Shown piece after piece: positions 1 to 6,371 of a stretch of 28,940 bases of DNA. The notes under the pieces are model-generated. The model worked only from the letters and a program-made list of their open reading frames with translations. It ran no database searches and had not been told where the DNA came from. The stretch is from Actinomycetota bacterium (GTDB taxonomy: Bacteria; Actinomycetota; Actinomycetes; Streptosporangiales; Streptosporangiaceae), in NCBI GenBank assembly GCA_003168295.1, contig PMST01000385.1, forward strand, positions 4,670 through 33,609, in the 5' to 3' direction. Within the stretch, counting starts at the first letter, position 1, and each line of letters opens with the position of its first letter. Both the position numbers and the translations under genes were made by a program.

Positions 1-236
1 GTCGGCCGGTCCAGGCCCGCCATGCACTGCATCAGCGTCGACTTCCCCGAACCGGACGCGCCCATGACGGCCGTGAACCGGCCGCGCTCGAAGGTCACGC
101 TGACGCCGGCCAGGGCATGCACCGTGGCCTGTCCCGTCCCGTACGTCTTGCGCAGGTCGACCGAATGCGCAGCCGGGACGGTCTGGCTGCCGCCGGCCAA
201 TGCGTCCGGTTCTGGCGTAATAGATCTGAGTACCAT
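1..236 (-). CDS. ABC transporter ATP-binding protein, LolD/MacB type (5' end only)
   Basis: The reverse strand reads from an ATG at 236 to the left edge, giving the first 78 residues of an ABC ATPase. A variable leader of about 25 residues is followed by the A-loop area (DLRKTYG, then VHAL) and an intact Walker A, GASGSGKST, near residues 61-69. The sequence after it (LMQCMAGLDRP) is typical of the LolD/MacB/FtsE-like subfamily, which powers export or lipoprotein/peptide release with an FtsX-like permease. Such a permease would be expected to follow outside the window. A GGGG run lies just upstream of the ATG. The signature motif and Walker B lie outside the window, so the exact substrate cannot be judged. 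The ATPase call is secure; the subfamily is inferred from the Walker A context. Confidence 0.88.
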   Translation of the reverse strand, partial: MVLRSITPEPDALAGGSQTVPAAHSVDLRKTYGTGQATVHALAGVSVTFERGRFTAVMGASGSGKSTLMQCMAGLDRP

Positions 237-567
237 ATTTTCCCCGTAATCCTGACGCGAATACTTGAAGCAGAGCCGGAAACGGCGAAGAAAACATCGG
301 CCCACGGGCTTGACTTCCCGTCTCACCGATATAAGCCGCGGCGAGGAAATCTCCTGATCCGGGTATCTCGCGAACGGCCGGCCTGCTGGTTCCCGGCACC
401 AAAACGGCACCAAAACGGGTTCCCGCATGTCGTTGAATACAGTGGTCGCGGTCTTTCGCCGCTAGCTGAGGAGGCACCGAGACCGCACGGGGCGACAGAC
501 CGCGGACGGTCGTCCAGCCCGAACCAGGCGTCTCATGGACCAATCCGCTTAGCCTAGCGCTACCAGG

Positions 568-589
568 GTCCGGAGCAACGCTCCCGGAC
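568..589. repeat. GC-rich hairpin
   Basis: GTCCGGAGC (568-576) can pair with GCTCCCGGAC (580-589) around an AAC loop, with one bulged base. No T-run follows on either strand, so a factor-independent terminator is only weakly supported. Confidence 0.4.
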
Positions 590-677
590 GCTGCTCAAAG
601 TGCCTAAGCAGAGACCAACACGGCTACGGGAATACTCGCCGCGTCACGACCACACTACATCAGGCCATATCGTACTT

Positions 678-704
678 CAATAGAACCTGACTAATTTTCT
701 ATTG
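678..704. repeat. Perfect 8-bp inverted repeat in AT-rich DNA
   Basis: CAATAGAA (678-685) and TTCTATTG (697-704) are perfect inverted copies separated by 11 bases. The setting is AT-rich for this genome. It could be an operator or a weak hairpin. No neighbouring regulator gene points to one role. Confidence 0.45.
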
Positions 705-1031
705 GGCACGCCATCTTTGACCTCTCTCGATGCCAAGTCCTAATCGCCAGCACCTCTTTCGCCGACTCTAAGGCTTTTATCCTGTTAACGATGTCTGCGA
801 TAGGTGACGCGAGTCAGGTAATTACGAACGAGCGGCCGGGAAAAAGGCTGGCCGCTGGCCAGCGCCCTACGACTTCACCGAGCAGCTGCTGGCCAGCGTG
901 CCGCAGGCCGCTCTGCACGCTGTGTCGCTCACTACGTGATGCCGCTAACTGTAGCTCTGGGTTATCCATGCTGGTCAGTGGCCTAATGCTGGGTCATCTG
1001 GGGTATGTGATGCCTCAGGGGGCGATGAGGC

Positions 1032-2051
1032 ATGGGGGAAATGCCTCGGCTGATCGAGCCGATGATTGCCAGCCTGCGCCGCGGGCTGCCGCACGATGAC
1101 GACCGGTACGGGTGGGAGTTCAAGTGGGACGGCGTCCGCTCGATCGCCTATGTCGCCGGCGGGCAGGTCCGGCTGCTCTCCCGCACCGGAAGGGACGTGA
1201 CGGGCAGTTACCCGGAGCTGGCCGTCCTGGCGCAGCGCGTCGACGGCCAGGTGATCGTGGACGGGGAGATCATCGCGATCGCCGGAGGACGCCCGGACTT
1301 CGGGCTGCTGCAGTCCCGGATGCACGTCCGCCACCCGCCCGCCAGCCTGGTCCGCCAGGCCCCGGTCCAGCTGTACCTTTTCGACGTGCTGCACCACGGC
1401 GGACAGTCGCTGCTGCCGCTGCCGTATACCGCACGGCGCGAGCGGCTGGCCGAGCTCGGCCTGGACGCCGACCCGATCCGGACGCCGCCGTGGTATCCCG
1501 GTGGCGCGGTCGACGTCCGGGCCGTCAGCCTGGCCCATGCCCTGGAGGGGGTGGTCGGCAAGCCGCTGGCCTCGGCCTACCATCCGGGTCAGCGCCGGGA
1601 CTGGATAAAGGTCAAGAACGTCCGGCACCAGGTGGTCATCATCTGCGGCTGGAAACCGGGCCAGGGCCGCCGCGCCGACACGATCGGCTCGCTGCTGGTC
1701 GGGGTCCGGGACGGGCCCCAGCTGAGGTACGCCGGGCATGTCGGCACCGGCTTCACCCAGGCCGCCCTCGCCGACCTGACGCACCGGCTGCAGCCGCTGC
1801 GCCGCGCCGACAGTCCCTTCGGGACCGCAGTACCAGCACCGCACGCCCGCGGCGCCCAGTGGGTGCAACCACGGCTGGTCGGCGAGGTTGCCTTCACCGA
1901 GTGGACCACCGACCAGGTCCTGCGCCACCCCAGCTGGCGCGGGCTGCGCGCCGATAAGAACCCCAGCCAGGTGCACAAGGAAAGCTGGGGCTTATCCGCA
2001 GCTAAGGATGCCCCGTCATCTGACTGGGTGCCGAGGTGGTGGGTGGACTGA
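1032..2051 (+). CDS. ATP-dependent DNA ligase (LigD ligase-domain type, stand-alone)
   Basis: A 339-residue nucleotidyltransferase of the family that seals DNA nicks with ATP, matching the ligase module of LigD (bacterial end joining). Motif I is EFKWDGVRS, with Lys31 the expected adenylated residue. A DGEI motif sits at 77-80 and a motif III-like LYLFDVLH at 114-121. Motif IV is EGVVGK (172-177) and motif V is WIKVK (191-195). The OB-fold half follows and ends in the usual RADKNPSQV-like signature near residue 320. No polymerase or phosphoesterase domain is attached. The ATG at 1032 is preferred because AGGGGG (1018-1023) lies 8 bases upstream; an ATG at 1041 is possible. About 20 residues beyond the usual family end overlap the convergent STAS frame. 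Family call is strong; a role in end joining or stress repair is inference. Confidence 0.9.
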   Translation: MGEMPRLIEPMIASLRRGLPHDDDRYGWEFKWDGVRSIAYVAGGQVRLLSRTGRDVTGSYPELAVLAQRVDGQVIVDGEIIAIAGGRPDFGLLQSRMHVRHPPASLVRQAPVQLYLFDVLHHGGQSLLPLPYTARRERLAELGLDADPIRTPPWYPGGAVDVRAVSLAHALEGVVGKPLASAYHPGQRRDWIKVKNVRHQVVIICGWKPGQGRRADTIGSLLVGVRDGPQLRYAGHVGTGFTQAALADLTHRLQPLRRADSPFGTAVPAPHARGAQWVQPRLVGEVAFTEWTTDQVLRHPSWRGLRADKNPSQVHKESWGLSAAKDAPSSDWVPRWWVD

Positions 2052-2458
2052 GTGCGGGGGTCGCCATTCCAGGCGTTGAAGTCGGCGACGGTGGGGAAGA
2101 CCAGCAGTGACTGGTCCAGCCCGGTGGCCCGTATCGTCTCGTGTGCCTGGGGGTCGGGCGCGACCACCAGGAACACCTTGCTGGCCGCGGCCGCGCGGCG
2201 GTGGATGCTGGTCAGCACATCAAGGGCGGCGGCGTCGGCCAGCACCGCCTCGGCCAGGTTCGCCGCGATGAGCAGGAGATCGCTTTCCAGAGCGGCGCGA
2301 AGCCCGGTATGCAGCAGCCCCTCTGTGCCAGCTCCGACGTTCCCGCAGACGTTCACCACCAGGCAACGGCCACGCCTATGTGAGGTGAGTTGCAAACCCA
2401 TCGAGTCCAAGACAGTCTCCGCTGTCGCTGCAGATCTACTCGATTGCATGAGCCGCAT
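1589..2458 (-). CDS. STAS-domain protein (anti-sigma factor antagonist-like) with antisense-derived tail
   Basis: Residues about 20-130 look like a STAS domain: LVVNVCGNVG, then LLIAANLAEAVLADAAALDVL in the position of the D-S/T-x-G loop, then an ATGLDQSLLVFPTVADFNAW end. Typical proteins of this kind bind anti-sigma factors or sensor kinases. The canonical phosphorylatable Ser/Thr is not obvious, as the loop reads ADAAALD. The frame does not stop at the usual family length (near 2050). It continues about 150 residues antisense through the ligase gene to 1589. Either the native stop has been lost or the real product ends through an unseen change. The start may be 2458, or 2401 (MGLQLTS, with GGA about 6 bases upstream). 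The GAF-ANTAR regulator upstream on the same strand suggests a shared signalling role. Confidence 0.6.
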   Translation of the reverse strand: MRLMQSSRSAATAETVLDSMGLQLTSHRRGRCLVVNVCGNVGAGTEGLLHTGLRAALESDLLLIAANLAEAVLADAAALDVLTSIHRRAAAASKVFLVVAPDPQAHETIRATGLDQSLLVFPTVADFNAWNGDPRTQSTHHLGTQSDDGASLAADKPQLSLCTWLGFLSARSPRQLGWRRTWSVVHSVKATSPTSRGCTHWAPRACGAGTAVPKGLSARRSGCSRCVRSARAAWVKPVPTCPAYLSWGPSRTPTSSEPIVSARRPWPGFQPQMMTTWCRTFLTFIQSRR

Positions 2459-2465
2459 CTCAGGA

Positions 2466-2520
2466 CCGCATGCTGGTGCCGACAGAGACTCTAAGGCATG
2501 CTCATGGCGCTGACATGCGG
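2466..2520. repeat. Inverted repeat upstream of the STAS gene
   Basis: CCGCATG (2466-2472) and CATGCGG (2514-2520) are perfect inverted arms 41 bases apart. They lie between the GAF-ANTAR gene and the STAS start. Possibly regulatory, but the long spacing makes chance plausible. Confidence 0.3.
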
Positions 2521-2585
2521 AATTCTACAATTAGTCATCTTCGTATTACGGAAAGTTCGGGCATTTGACCCTGGGCCGTGTCGTG

Positions 2586-3329
2586 TCAGCGGGGCGGGTC
2601 GAAGGGGGGCGGCTGGGGTGGCGCCGCGCCGGCGCCCTCGACGATCTGAGCAGCGAAGGCCCGGAGTTTGATGTTGCGGTTCTGCGACGTGGTGCGCAAG
2701 ATCGCGAACGCCTCGGCGGCGGTGATCCGCCGTTGCCCCATGAGCACGCCGATCGCCTGGTCGATGACCGCGCGGGAGGCCAGCGAGGCGCGCAGCTGAT
2801 CAGTGAGGGCGACATGGCCGGCCAGCCTGATCGCGATCGACAGTGCCCCGGAGGCGCTCTGCGCGAAACTCTCGGCGCGGCTAGTCGCCTCCGGCCCGAA
2901 GGAGCCGGCTACCCGCGAATACAGGTTGAACGCGCCGATGGTATCGCTGCCACTGCTGAGCGGGAGCGATAGCGAGGACCGGATTCCGTGCTGGAAGGCC
3001 GTGGCCGCGTAGGCGGCCCACCGCTGGTCGCTGGACAGGTCCCGGATGTACACCTGGCTGCCGGTGCGCAGCGCGTGCAGGCACGGACCCTGATCCAGGC
3101 CGTACTGCACCTCGTCCACCTGCGCCGCCAGTGCGTCCGTGGAGGCCACCGTCAGCGGGCGCCCGTTGGGCTGCAACGTGATCCCGCACGACAGCCCCTG
3201 ACCCACGGTCAGGATCGCCAGGCCGGCCAGTTCAGTCAGGAACTCCTCGATGGTCTCGGTGCCCAGCAGCAGCGCCTGCATCTCCACGATGCTCGCCGCC
3301 ACGTCGTCGGGCGTGCCCACATCGGCCAT
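2586..3329 (-). CDS. GAF and ANTAR domain transcription antiterminator
   Basis: Read from the ATG at 3329 (MADVGTPDD) this is 247 residues. A GAF sensor domain covers roughly 25-165; it includes ILTVGQGLSCGITL, the DQGPCLHALRTG motif typical of actinobacterial GAF-ANTAR proteins, and SLSLPLSSG. A C-terminal ANTAR domain covers about 175-232 (LRASLASRAVIDQAIGVLMG, then AAEAFAILRTTSQNRNIKLR). ANTAR domains bind paired RNA hairpins and prevent transcription termination; the GAF part probably senses a small ligand or redox state. The tail is proline-rich (PPQPPPFDPPR). The frame continues upstream to a GTG at 3383, which would add 18 residues that do not look conserved; the ATG has GGGACGG upstream. 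The gene is followed on the same strand by the STAS gene, so both may act in one stress-signalling branch. Confidence 0.9.
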   Translation of the reverse strand: MADVGTPDDVAASIVEMQALLLGTETIEEFLTELAGLAILTVGQGLSCGITLQPNGRPLTVASTDALAAQVDEVQYGLDQGPCLHALRTGSQVYIRDLSSDQRWAAYAATAFQHGIRSSLSLPLSSGSDTIGAFNLYSRVAGSFGPEATSRAESFAQSASGALSIAIRLAGHVALTDQLRASLASRAVIDQAIGVLMGQRRITAAEAFAILRTTSQNRNIKLRAFAAQIVEGAGAAPPQPPPFDPPR

Positions 3330-3526
3330 GGTCCACGACCCGTCCCAGGAACCCGCCGCGGCGGACAGCTGACTTAAAGCCACACCCTGGGACGGCCCAT
3401 CCTCCGCAGACGGGCACGAAATGCCTCAAAGCAGTACTCCCACCATCCTCCCGATCCGGCACCGGCGCAAATCCCGCCGGCCACGGCAACAGCTCTGTTA
3501 CCCCGTCGGACCGCCCGGCTGCGGGT

Positions 3527-3532
3527 TACCGT
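3527..3532 (+). promoter_or_regulatory. Possible -10 box for leaderless transcription of the 3539 gene
   Basis: TACCGT fits the actinobacterial TANNNT -10 pattern. It ends 6 bases before the ATG at 3539, the spacing seen for leaderless transcripts. No Shine-Dalgarno sequence is present and no clear -35 is visible, so support is modest. Confidence 0.3.
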
Positions 3533-3538
3533 GGCGGC

Positions 3539-3877
3539 ATGCCGCCACGTCCGGTACGCCCCCAGCTGGGCCTGTTCGATAACCCGGTCCGTGTCTTCAG
3601 CCTGGAAGAGCTCGCCGAGACCGTCCGCGCGCTCGAGCGCGAGCAGCCCGGCCGTACCGCGGATCAGCTGGCCCGCGCCGTGTTCGCCGAACTTGCCATG
3701 AAGCGAAGCCAGCGTGCCGCCGAGCTCGTCTCCGAGGCCATCCGGCTGGCCCGGACGCAGGAGAGGGCTGGCACCACCGTTCGTTCGGGATCAATGGGTT
3801 CGGGGACATGGGTGCGGCCGGCCTGCGTTCGCGCCTTTACCCCAGATCCGCCTGCCGGCCTCGTCCGCGGCGACTAG
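3539..3877 (+). CDS. Small hypothetical helical protein
   Basis: I do not recognise a family for these 112 residues. After MPPRPVRPQLGLFD, residues about 19-75 are predicted to form two or three amphipathic helices rich in Ala, Glu and Arg (SLEELAETVRALEREQPGRT, then ADQLARAVFAEL and AAELVSEAIRLART). That is a size and pattern typical of small DNA-binding or protein-interaction modules. The last 35 residues (from about RAGTTVRSG) are low-complexity and may have been acquired by read-through. The stop TAG overlaps the stop of the convergent permease remnant inside one CTAG sequence (3874-3877). No ribosome binding site is visible. That it is a gene is plausible from codon bias in the first two thirds, but not proven. 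Confidence 0.5.
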   Translation: MPPRPVRPQLGLFDNPVRVFSLEELAETVRALEREQPGRTADQLARAVFAELAMKRSQRAAELVSEAIRLARTQERAGTTVRSGSMGSGTWVRPACVRAFTPDPPAGLVRGD

Positions 3878-4290
3878 TCATCAGCTACGAGGGACCCGAC
3901 CCGGTCAGCGAGACCGCTGTCGCTGCGGTTAAGGACGAACGCGTAGATGGTGACCACGGCCACGACGATGAGGGCCGCGTAGGGGAACCAGTCATAAGGT
4001 GTCGGCTGCCCGGGCTTGGCCAGGTAGTAGAGCGGCACGATGATCGCTACGGCGCCGAGCGCGGGCAGCACACCGTGCTTGACCGGGTGGAACTCCGCTG
4101 GCCGGAATTTGCGATAGTAGAACGGCAGGGCCAGGTTGGAGAGCAGGTATACGACCAGGATCAGGACCGTCCCCATGGTGGAGGACTCGTCGAAGAAGGT
4201 GATCGGGTTCAGCGCGCCGGTGCCGCCGTGCACAGCATGCAGCAGTGACCAGACGCCCACTTTTTCGGCGTATCGCAGGAGGCCTCCCGC
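3874..4290 (-). pseudogene. C-terminal remnant of an APC-family amino-acid permease
   Basis: The frame is open only from the TGA at 4291-4293 down to 3874. It encodes about 130 residues that match the extreme C-terminus of APC-superfamily permeases: an LNPITFFDESSTMGT loop, one hydrophobic helix (TVLILVVYLLSNLALPFYY), the RKFRPAEFHPVKHGVLP loop, and two further helices (LGAVAIIVPLYYLAKPG and YAALIVVAVVTIYAFVL). It ends in the familiar GLADRVGSLVADD tail. Intact members are about 450-520 residues with 12 helices, so roughly nine helices are missing. A GTG at 4260 could start a 128-residue product, but transport function is very unlikely. I read it as a 5'-truncated gene left by deletion. Confidence 0.7.
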
Positions 4291-4322
4291 TCACCAGCGC
4301 TCGTGCACGCGGAGCAACGGGC

Positions 4323-5035
4323 TCAGTTGGCCTGCCAGTTGCGTTCGAGGATCGCGGTGTGCACGGCGGGTGCTGACGTGCCGAGGGCGGACAGGATGGG
4401 CGGCACCAGCCCGGTGGTCATGGCGGTGAAGGCGAGCGCGAAGTGCTCGGCGCGGATGCGGGTGTGGTGGCGGATCATCGCCTCGTGGACGCTCTGGTTC
4501 ACGGCGTCCCAGGCGCCGGGTGTGGGCGGGGTGTGACCGGCAGGCGCGGTGCCGGCGGCCTGGTAGAGACCGGGCGGTGCCGGGGGGATGGGAGCGGGCG
4601 GGGCCATGGACCGGGCGTGGCGCCGGAGGCGCCAGCGGGTGATGGGGCCGTCAGGCAGCCGGAGGGACGGCGGGGTGGTTTCTCCTGGGTGGCCTGGCCG
4701 GCCCGCGCGAGGGCATCAGGCCCGAAGGAGGCCTCGAGCCGGCCGCGGACGGCGCCGGGATCGACGCCGATGGCGGCCAGTGCGCCGGCGTCGAGGCCGG
4801 CGAGGAGGGCGGCGGCCGGGCCCAGTACTTCTAGGCGGACGATTTCCTCCTCCACACGCTCGGGAGTGACCCCGTGCTCGTGGAGGACCGCTGCGACCGG
4901 CACGTCGGCAGCGGCGAGGGCGAGCAGGAAGTGCTCGCCGCCCACGTGCGTGTGGCCGAGCCGGCGGGCGTGCGCCTGGGCGTGGAACATGATGGTGCGG
5001 GCGTCGTCGGTGAAGGTGTCGGGGTAGATGAGCAT
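4323..5035 (-). pseudogene. Double Clp_N-domain protein, frameshifted
   Basis: Starting at the ATG at 5035, the first frame encodes a Clp N-terminal repeat (YPDTFTDDARTIMFHAQ, then RRLGHTHVGGEHFLLAL and LHEHGVTPERVEEEI). A Pro-rich linker follows and the frame closes at 4499. The second Clp_N repeat is in a different frame: GHTPPTPGAWDAVNQSVHEA, then RIRAEHFALAF, and the family-like end LVPPILSALG, stopping at 4323. Joining the two needs a one-base shift in the linker, between about 4540 and 4690. A run of six G at 4582-4587 is a candidate slip site. Related actinobacterial proteins carry both repeats without an AAA+ ATPase and are thought to bind substrates or adaptors. The start overlaps the stop of the HTH gene (TAATG), so the two are coupled. 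The shift may be a real mutation, programmed slippage, or a sequencing error. Confidence 0.7.
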
Positions 5036-5268
5036 TACTGCCTCCCGGTCCGCTTGCCGTGCTTGCGGTGCACGGTCTGCCTGGTGACGCCGAGCCGGGC
5101 GGCGATGTCCTGCCAGGACCAGCCGAGCGTCCGCGCGTTGTCGACCTGGAGGATCTCCAGCCGTTCGGTGAGGGCCCGCAGGGCGGCCACCGCGCGCAGC
5201 CCGGTGTCTGGATCGCTGCCGGAGGCGGCCTCGGTGATCGCGAGTGCTGATTCCATGAGTGTCAGCAT
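5035..5268 (-). CDS. Small helix-turn-helix regulator coupled to the Clp_N gene
   Basis: 77 residues. Residues 1-45 form helices (ALAITEAASG, then LRAVAALRALTERLEILQVD). Residues about 48-70 form a helix-turn-helix resembling sigma-70 region 4 or homeodomain-like modules (WSWQDIAARLGVTRQTVHRKH). The tail is basic (GKRTGRQ). Proteins of this size are found next to Clp_N proteins in many actinobacteria. The stop codon overlaps the ATG of the Clp_N gene (TAATG). The ATG at 5268 lies exactly at the centre of a 20-bp palindrome, and a second palindrome sits 26 bp upstream, so autoregulation is likely. If the transcript starts inside the operator, the internal ATG at 5256 (MESALAI) could be used instead; neither start has a clear Shine-Dalgarno sequence. 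Confidence 0.8.
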   Translation of the reverse strand: MLTLMESALAITEAASGSDPDTGLRAVAALRALTERLEILQVDNARTLGWSWQDIAARLGVTRQTVHRKHGKRTGRQ

Positions 5269-5278
5269 ATGCTGACAC
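5259..5278. promoter_or_regulatory. Operator-like palindrome 1 (perfect, 20 bp)
   Basis: GTGTCAGCATATGCTGACAC is a perfect 20-bp palindrome. It spans the start codon of the small HTH gene (ATG read on the minus strand from 5268). It shares its core, GTCARCATATGCTGAC, with palindrome 2. It is probably bound by the HTH protein, blocking transcription or initiation. Confidence 0.75.
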
Positions 5279-5284
5279 CCGGAT

Positions 5285-5304
5285 CCGTCAACATATGCTG
5301 ACGG
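5285..5304. promoter_or_regulatory. Operator-like palindrome 2 (one mismatch pair)
   Basis: CCGTCAACATATGCTGACGG is palindromic except for one pair (5291/5298). Its centre is 26 bp from that of palindrome 1, upstream of the HTH gene. A matching core at both positions argues for two binding sites of one dimeric regulator. Confidence 0.75.
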
Positions 5305-5349
5305 GATTCGGCGGGTCCCTTCGGCTTCGGCTGATTCGCATCCCCGCCA

Positions 5350-5363
5350 CTAGCTGGAGCTAG
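5350..5363. repeat. Short inverted repeat CTAGCT-GG-AGCTAG
   Basis: Two perfect 6-base arms around GG, between the tautomerase gene end and the HTH operon. The GC-rich sequence at 5380-5405 can also fold. Either might weakly terminate the tautomerase transcript, but no U-run follows. Confidence 0.3.
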
Positions 5364-5422
5364 GAACAGATCCCGTCGGTGCGGGGCGGGCCCGCGGGGC
5401 CTGCGGAAGAGCTTGAAGCCGG

Positions 5423-6250
5423 TCAGCCCGCGCTGCTGCGGACAGCGGCCGTGTCCGCGTAGAGCTGGGCGCTGACCAGGCGGCCGCTGGCGACCTCGAA
5501 GAGCCAGACGTTCTGGAGCACCACCGTCTTGCCGGTCGCCTTGAGGACGGCCGTGTTGGTGAGCTGTGCGATCAGGTAGTCGGCGGACTCGATGACCTGA
5601 TCGACGCGGACGTCGAAGGACTCCCACACCTCCGCGCCGCCGGGGGTCGCCGAGAAGAACTTAGCGAAGAGCTCCGGACCGGTGAACTCCCCGCCGTAAG
5701 GCAGCGTGGGAGGGAGCTTGAGGACAATGTCCTGGCGCAGCATCGGCAGGATGTGGCTGGTGTTACGGTGCCCGAGCAGCTCGGTGATGGCGTAGGCCAT
5801 CTCGGCCTTCGTGTAAGCCTCCCGGCTGCCGGGGGCCTTCTCGGCTGCGTCGAGCGCCTCGATCGCCACAACGTCGGTGCCGATCACCCCGTCGGCGAAG
5901 GAGAAGTTCTCCGGCGGCGTCACGGTCATCATGACGAAGACGTCGGCCGGCCGGACACCCGGGCCTTCCTGGAGCAGCCGGACCAGGGTCTTGTAGAAGC
6001 GGCGCTTGGCCCGCTCGCCGCGGTCCAGGCCGTCGGTGATCGTGAACAGGATCCAGTCGTCGGACCGGGGGCCGCCCCGGAAGTTGCGGTTGAACACCAG
6101 TTCGCCCGCTTCATGCTGGTGGATGACCTGGAAGTCATCCTCCGGCCTCATCTGGAGCTCAGCGACCAGCGCGTCGTGCACGGCCCGCGAGACGGCTTCG
6201 AGGTACTCGCCCGACTTGCCACGAGCCAGTGAGATGGTGACGAAGGGCAT
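5423..6250 (-). CDS. Tautomerase-SnoaL-like fusion protein
   Basis: 275 residues from the ATG at 6250, preceded by AAAGGATTCCTC. Residues 1-115 resemble a tautomerase-superfamily unit. Pro2, which becomes the catalytic N-terminal proline after Met removal, opens PFVTISLARGKSGEYLEAV; RNFRGGPRSDDWILFTIT and ADVFVMMTVTPPENFSFADG follow. Residues about 145-272 resemble a SnoaL/NTF2-like domain (AYAITELLGHRNTSHILPML, then LPPTLPYGGEFTG, VQNV-like VVLQNVWLFEVASGRL and AQLYADTAAV). Such domains bind hydrophobic small molecules or catalyse aldol and isomerase chemistry. Tautomerases of this kind usually stand alone at 60-140 residues, so the fusion suggests successive steps on one aromatic or keto substrate. 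It is divergent from a TetR regulator that probably controls it. The frame continues upstream to 6427, but that part is not protein-like. Confidence 0.85.
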   Translation of the reverse strand: MPFVTISLARGKSGEYLEAVSRAVHDALVAELQMRPEDDFQVIHQHEAGELVFNRNFRGGPRSDDWILFTITDGLDRGERAKRRFYKTLVRLLQEGPGVRPADVFVMMTVTPPENFSFADGVIGTDVVAIEALDAAEKAPGSREAYTKAEMAYAITELLGHRNTSHILPMLRQDIVLKLPPTLPYGGEFTGPELFAKFFSATPGGAEVWESFDVRVDQVIESADYLIAQLTNTAVLKATGKTVVLQNVWLFEVASGRLVSAQLYADTAAVRSSAG

Positions 6251-6324
6251 GAGGAATCCTTTCCGGGGCGGTCCCGGTTGAGCTGGCCCGAGTCTCCCGG
6301 GTTGAGCGCTCAGTCCCAGTTGAT

Positions 6325-6342
6325 ATGTAGGGCAGCATACAT
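6325..6342. promoter_or_regulatory. Probable TetR operator between divergent genes
   Basis: ATGTA (6325-6329) and TACAT (6338-6342) form an inverted repeat with an 8-base spacer. It lies between a possible -35 (TTGATA, 6320-6325) and -10 (TATAAA, 6345-6350) of the TetR gene, and also upstream of the divergent tautomerase fusion. This is the usual place for a TetR autorepression site. A second short palindrome, TGAGCGCTCA, sits at 6303-6312. Confidence 0.5.
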
Positions 6343-6371
6343 GGTATAAATGAGGAAAAGGAGGTGCGCAC

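Larger units (their letters stand above)
237..1031. other. Long gene-free stretch, partly AT-rich
   Basis: About 800 bases without a convincing gene. Open frames here (for example 117-557 and 791-1099 on the plus strand) show no recognisable domain. It holds an 11-base tandem duplication (GGCACCAAAAC at 395-405 and 406-416), a GC-rich hairpin at 568-589 and an AT-rich hairpin at 678-704. Base composition between about 600 and 790 is clearly lower in GC than the flanks. The promoter of the ABC gene must lie near 240-330 and that of the ligase near 950-1020, but I cannot name convincing boxes. Confidence 0.6.

Noticed and set aside
395..416. 11-base tandem duplication GGCACCAAAAC
   Set aside because: Noted in the gene-free stretch, but only two copies and no sign of an attachment site, iteron or array.
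850..940. Short stretch that could encode PYDFTEQLLASVPQAAL, possibly a gene remnant
   Set aside because: Too short, without a start or family match; cannot be distinguished from chance.
975..1976. 333-codon minus-strand frame opposite the DNA ligase
   Set aside because: Composition-driven shadow; ligase motifs I, III, IV and V are in the plus frame.
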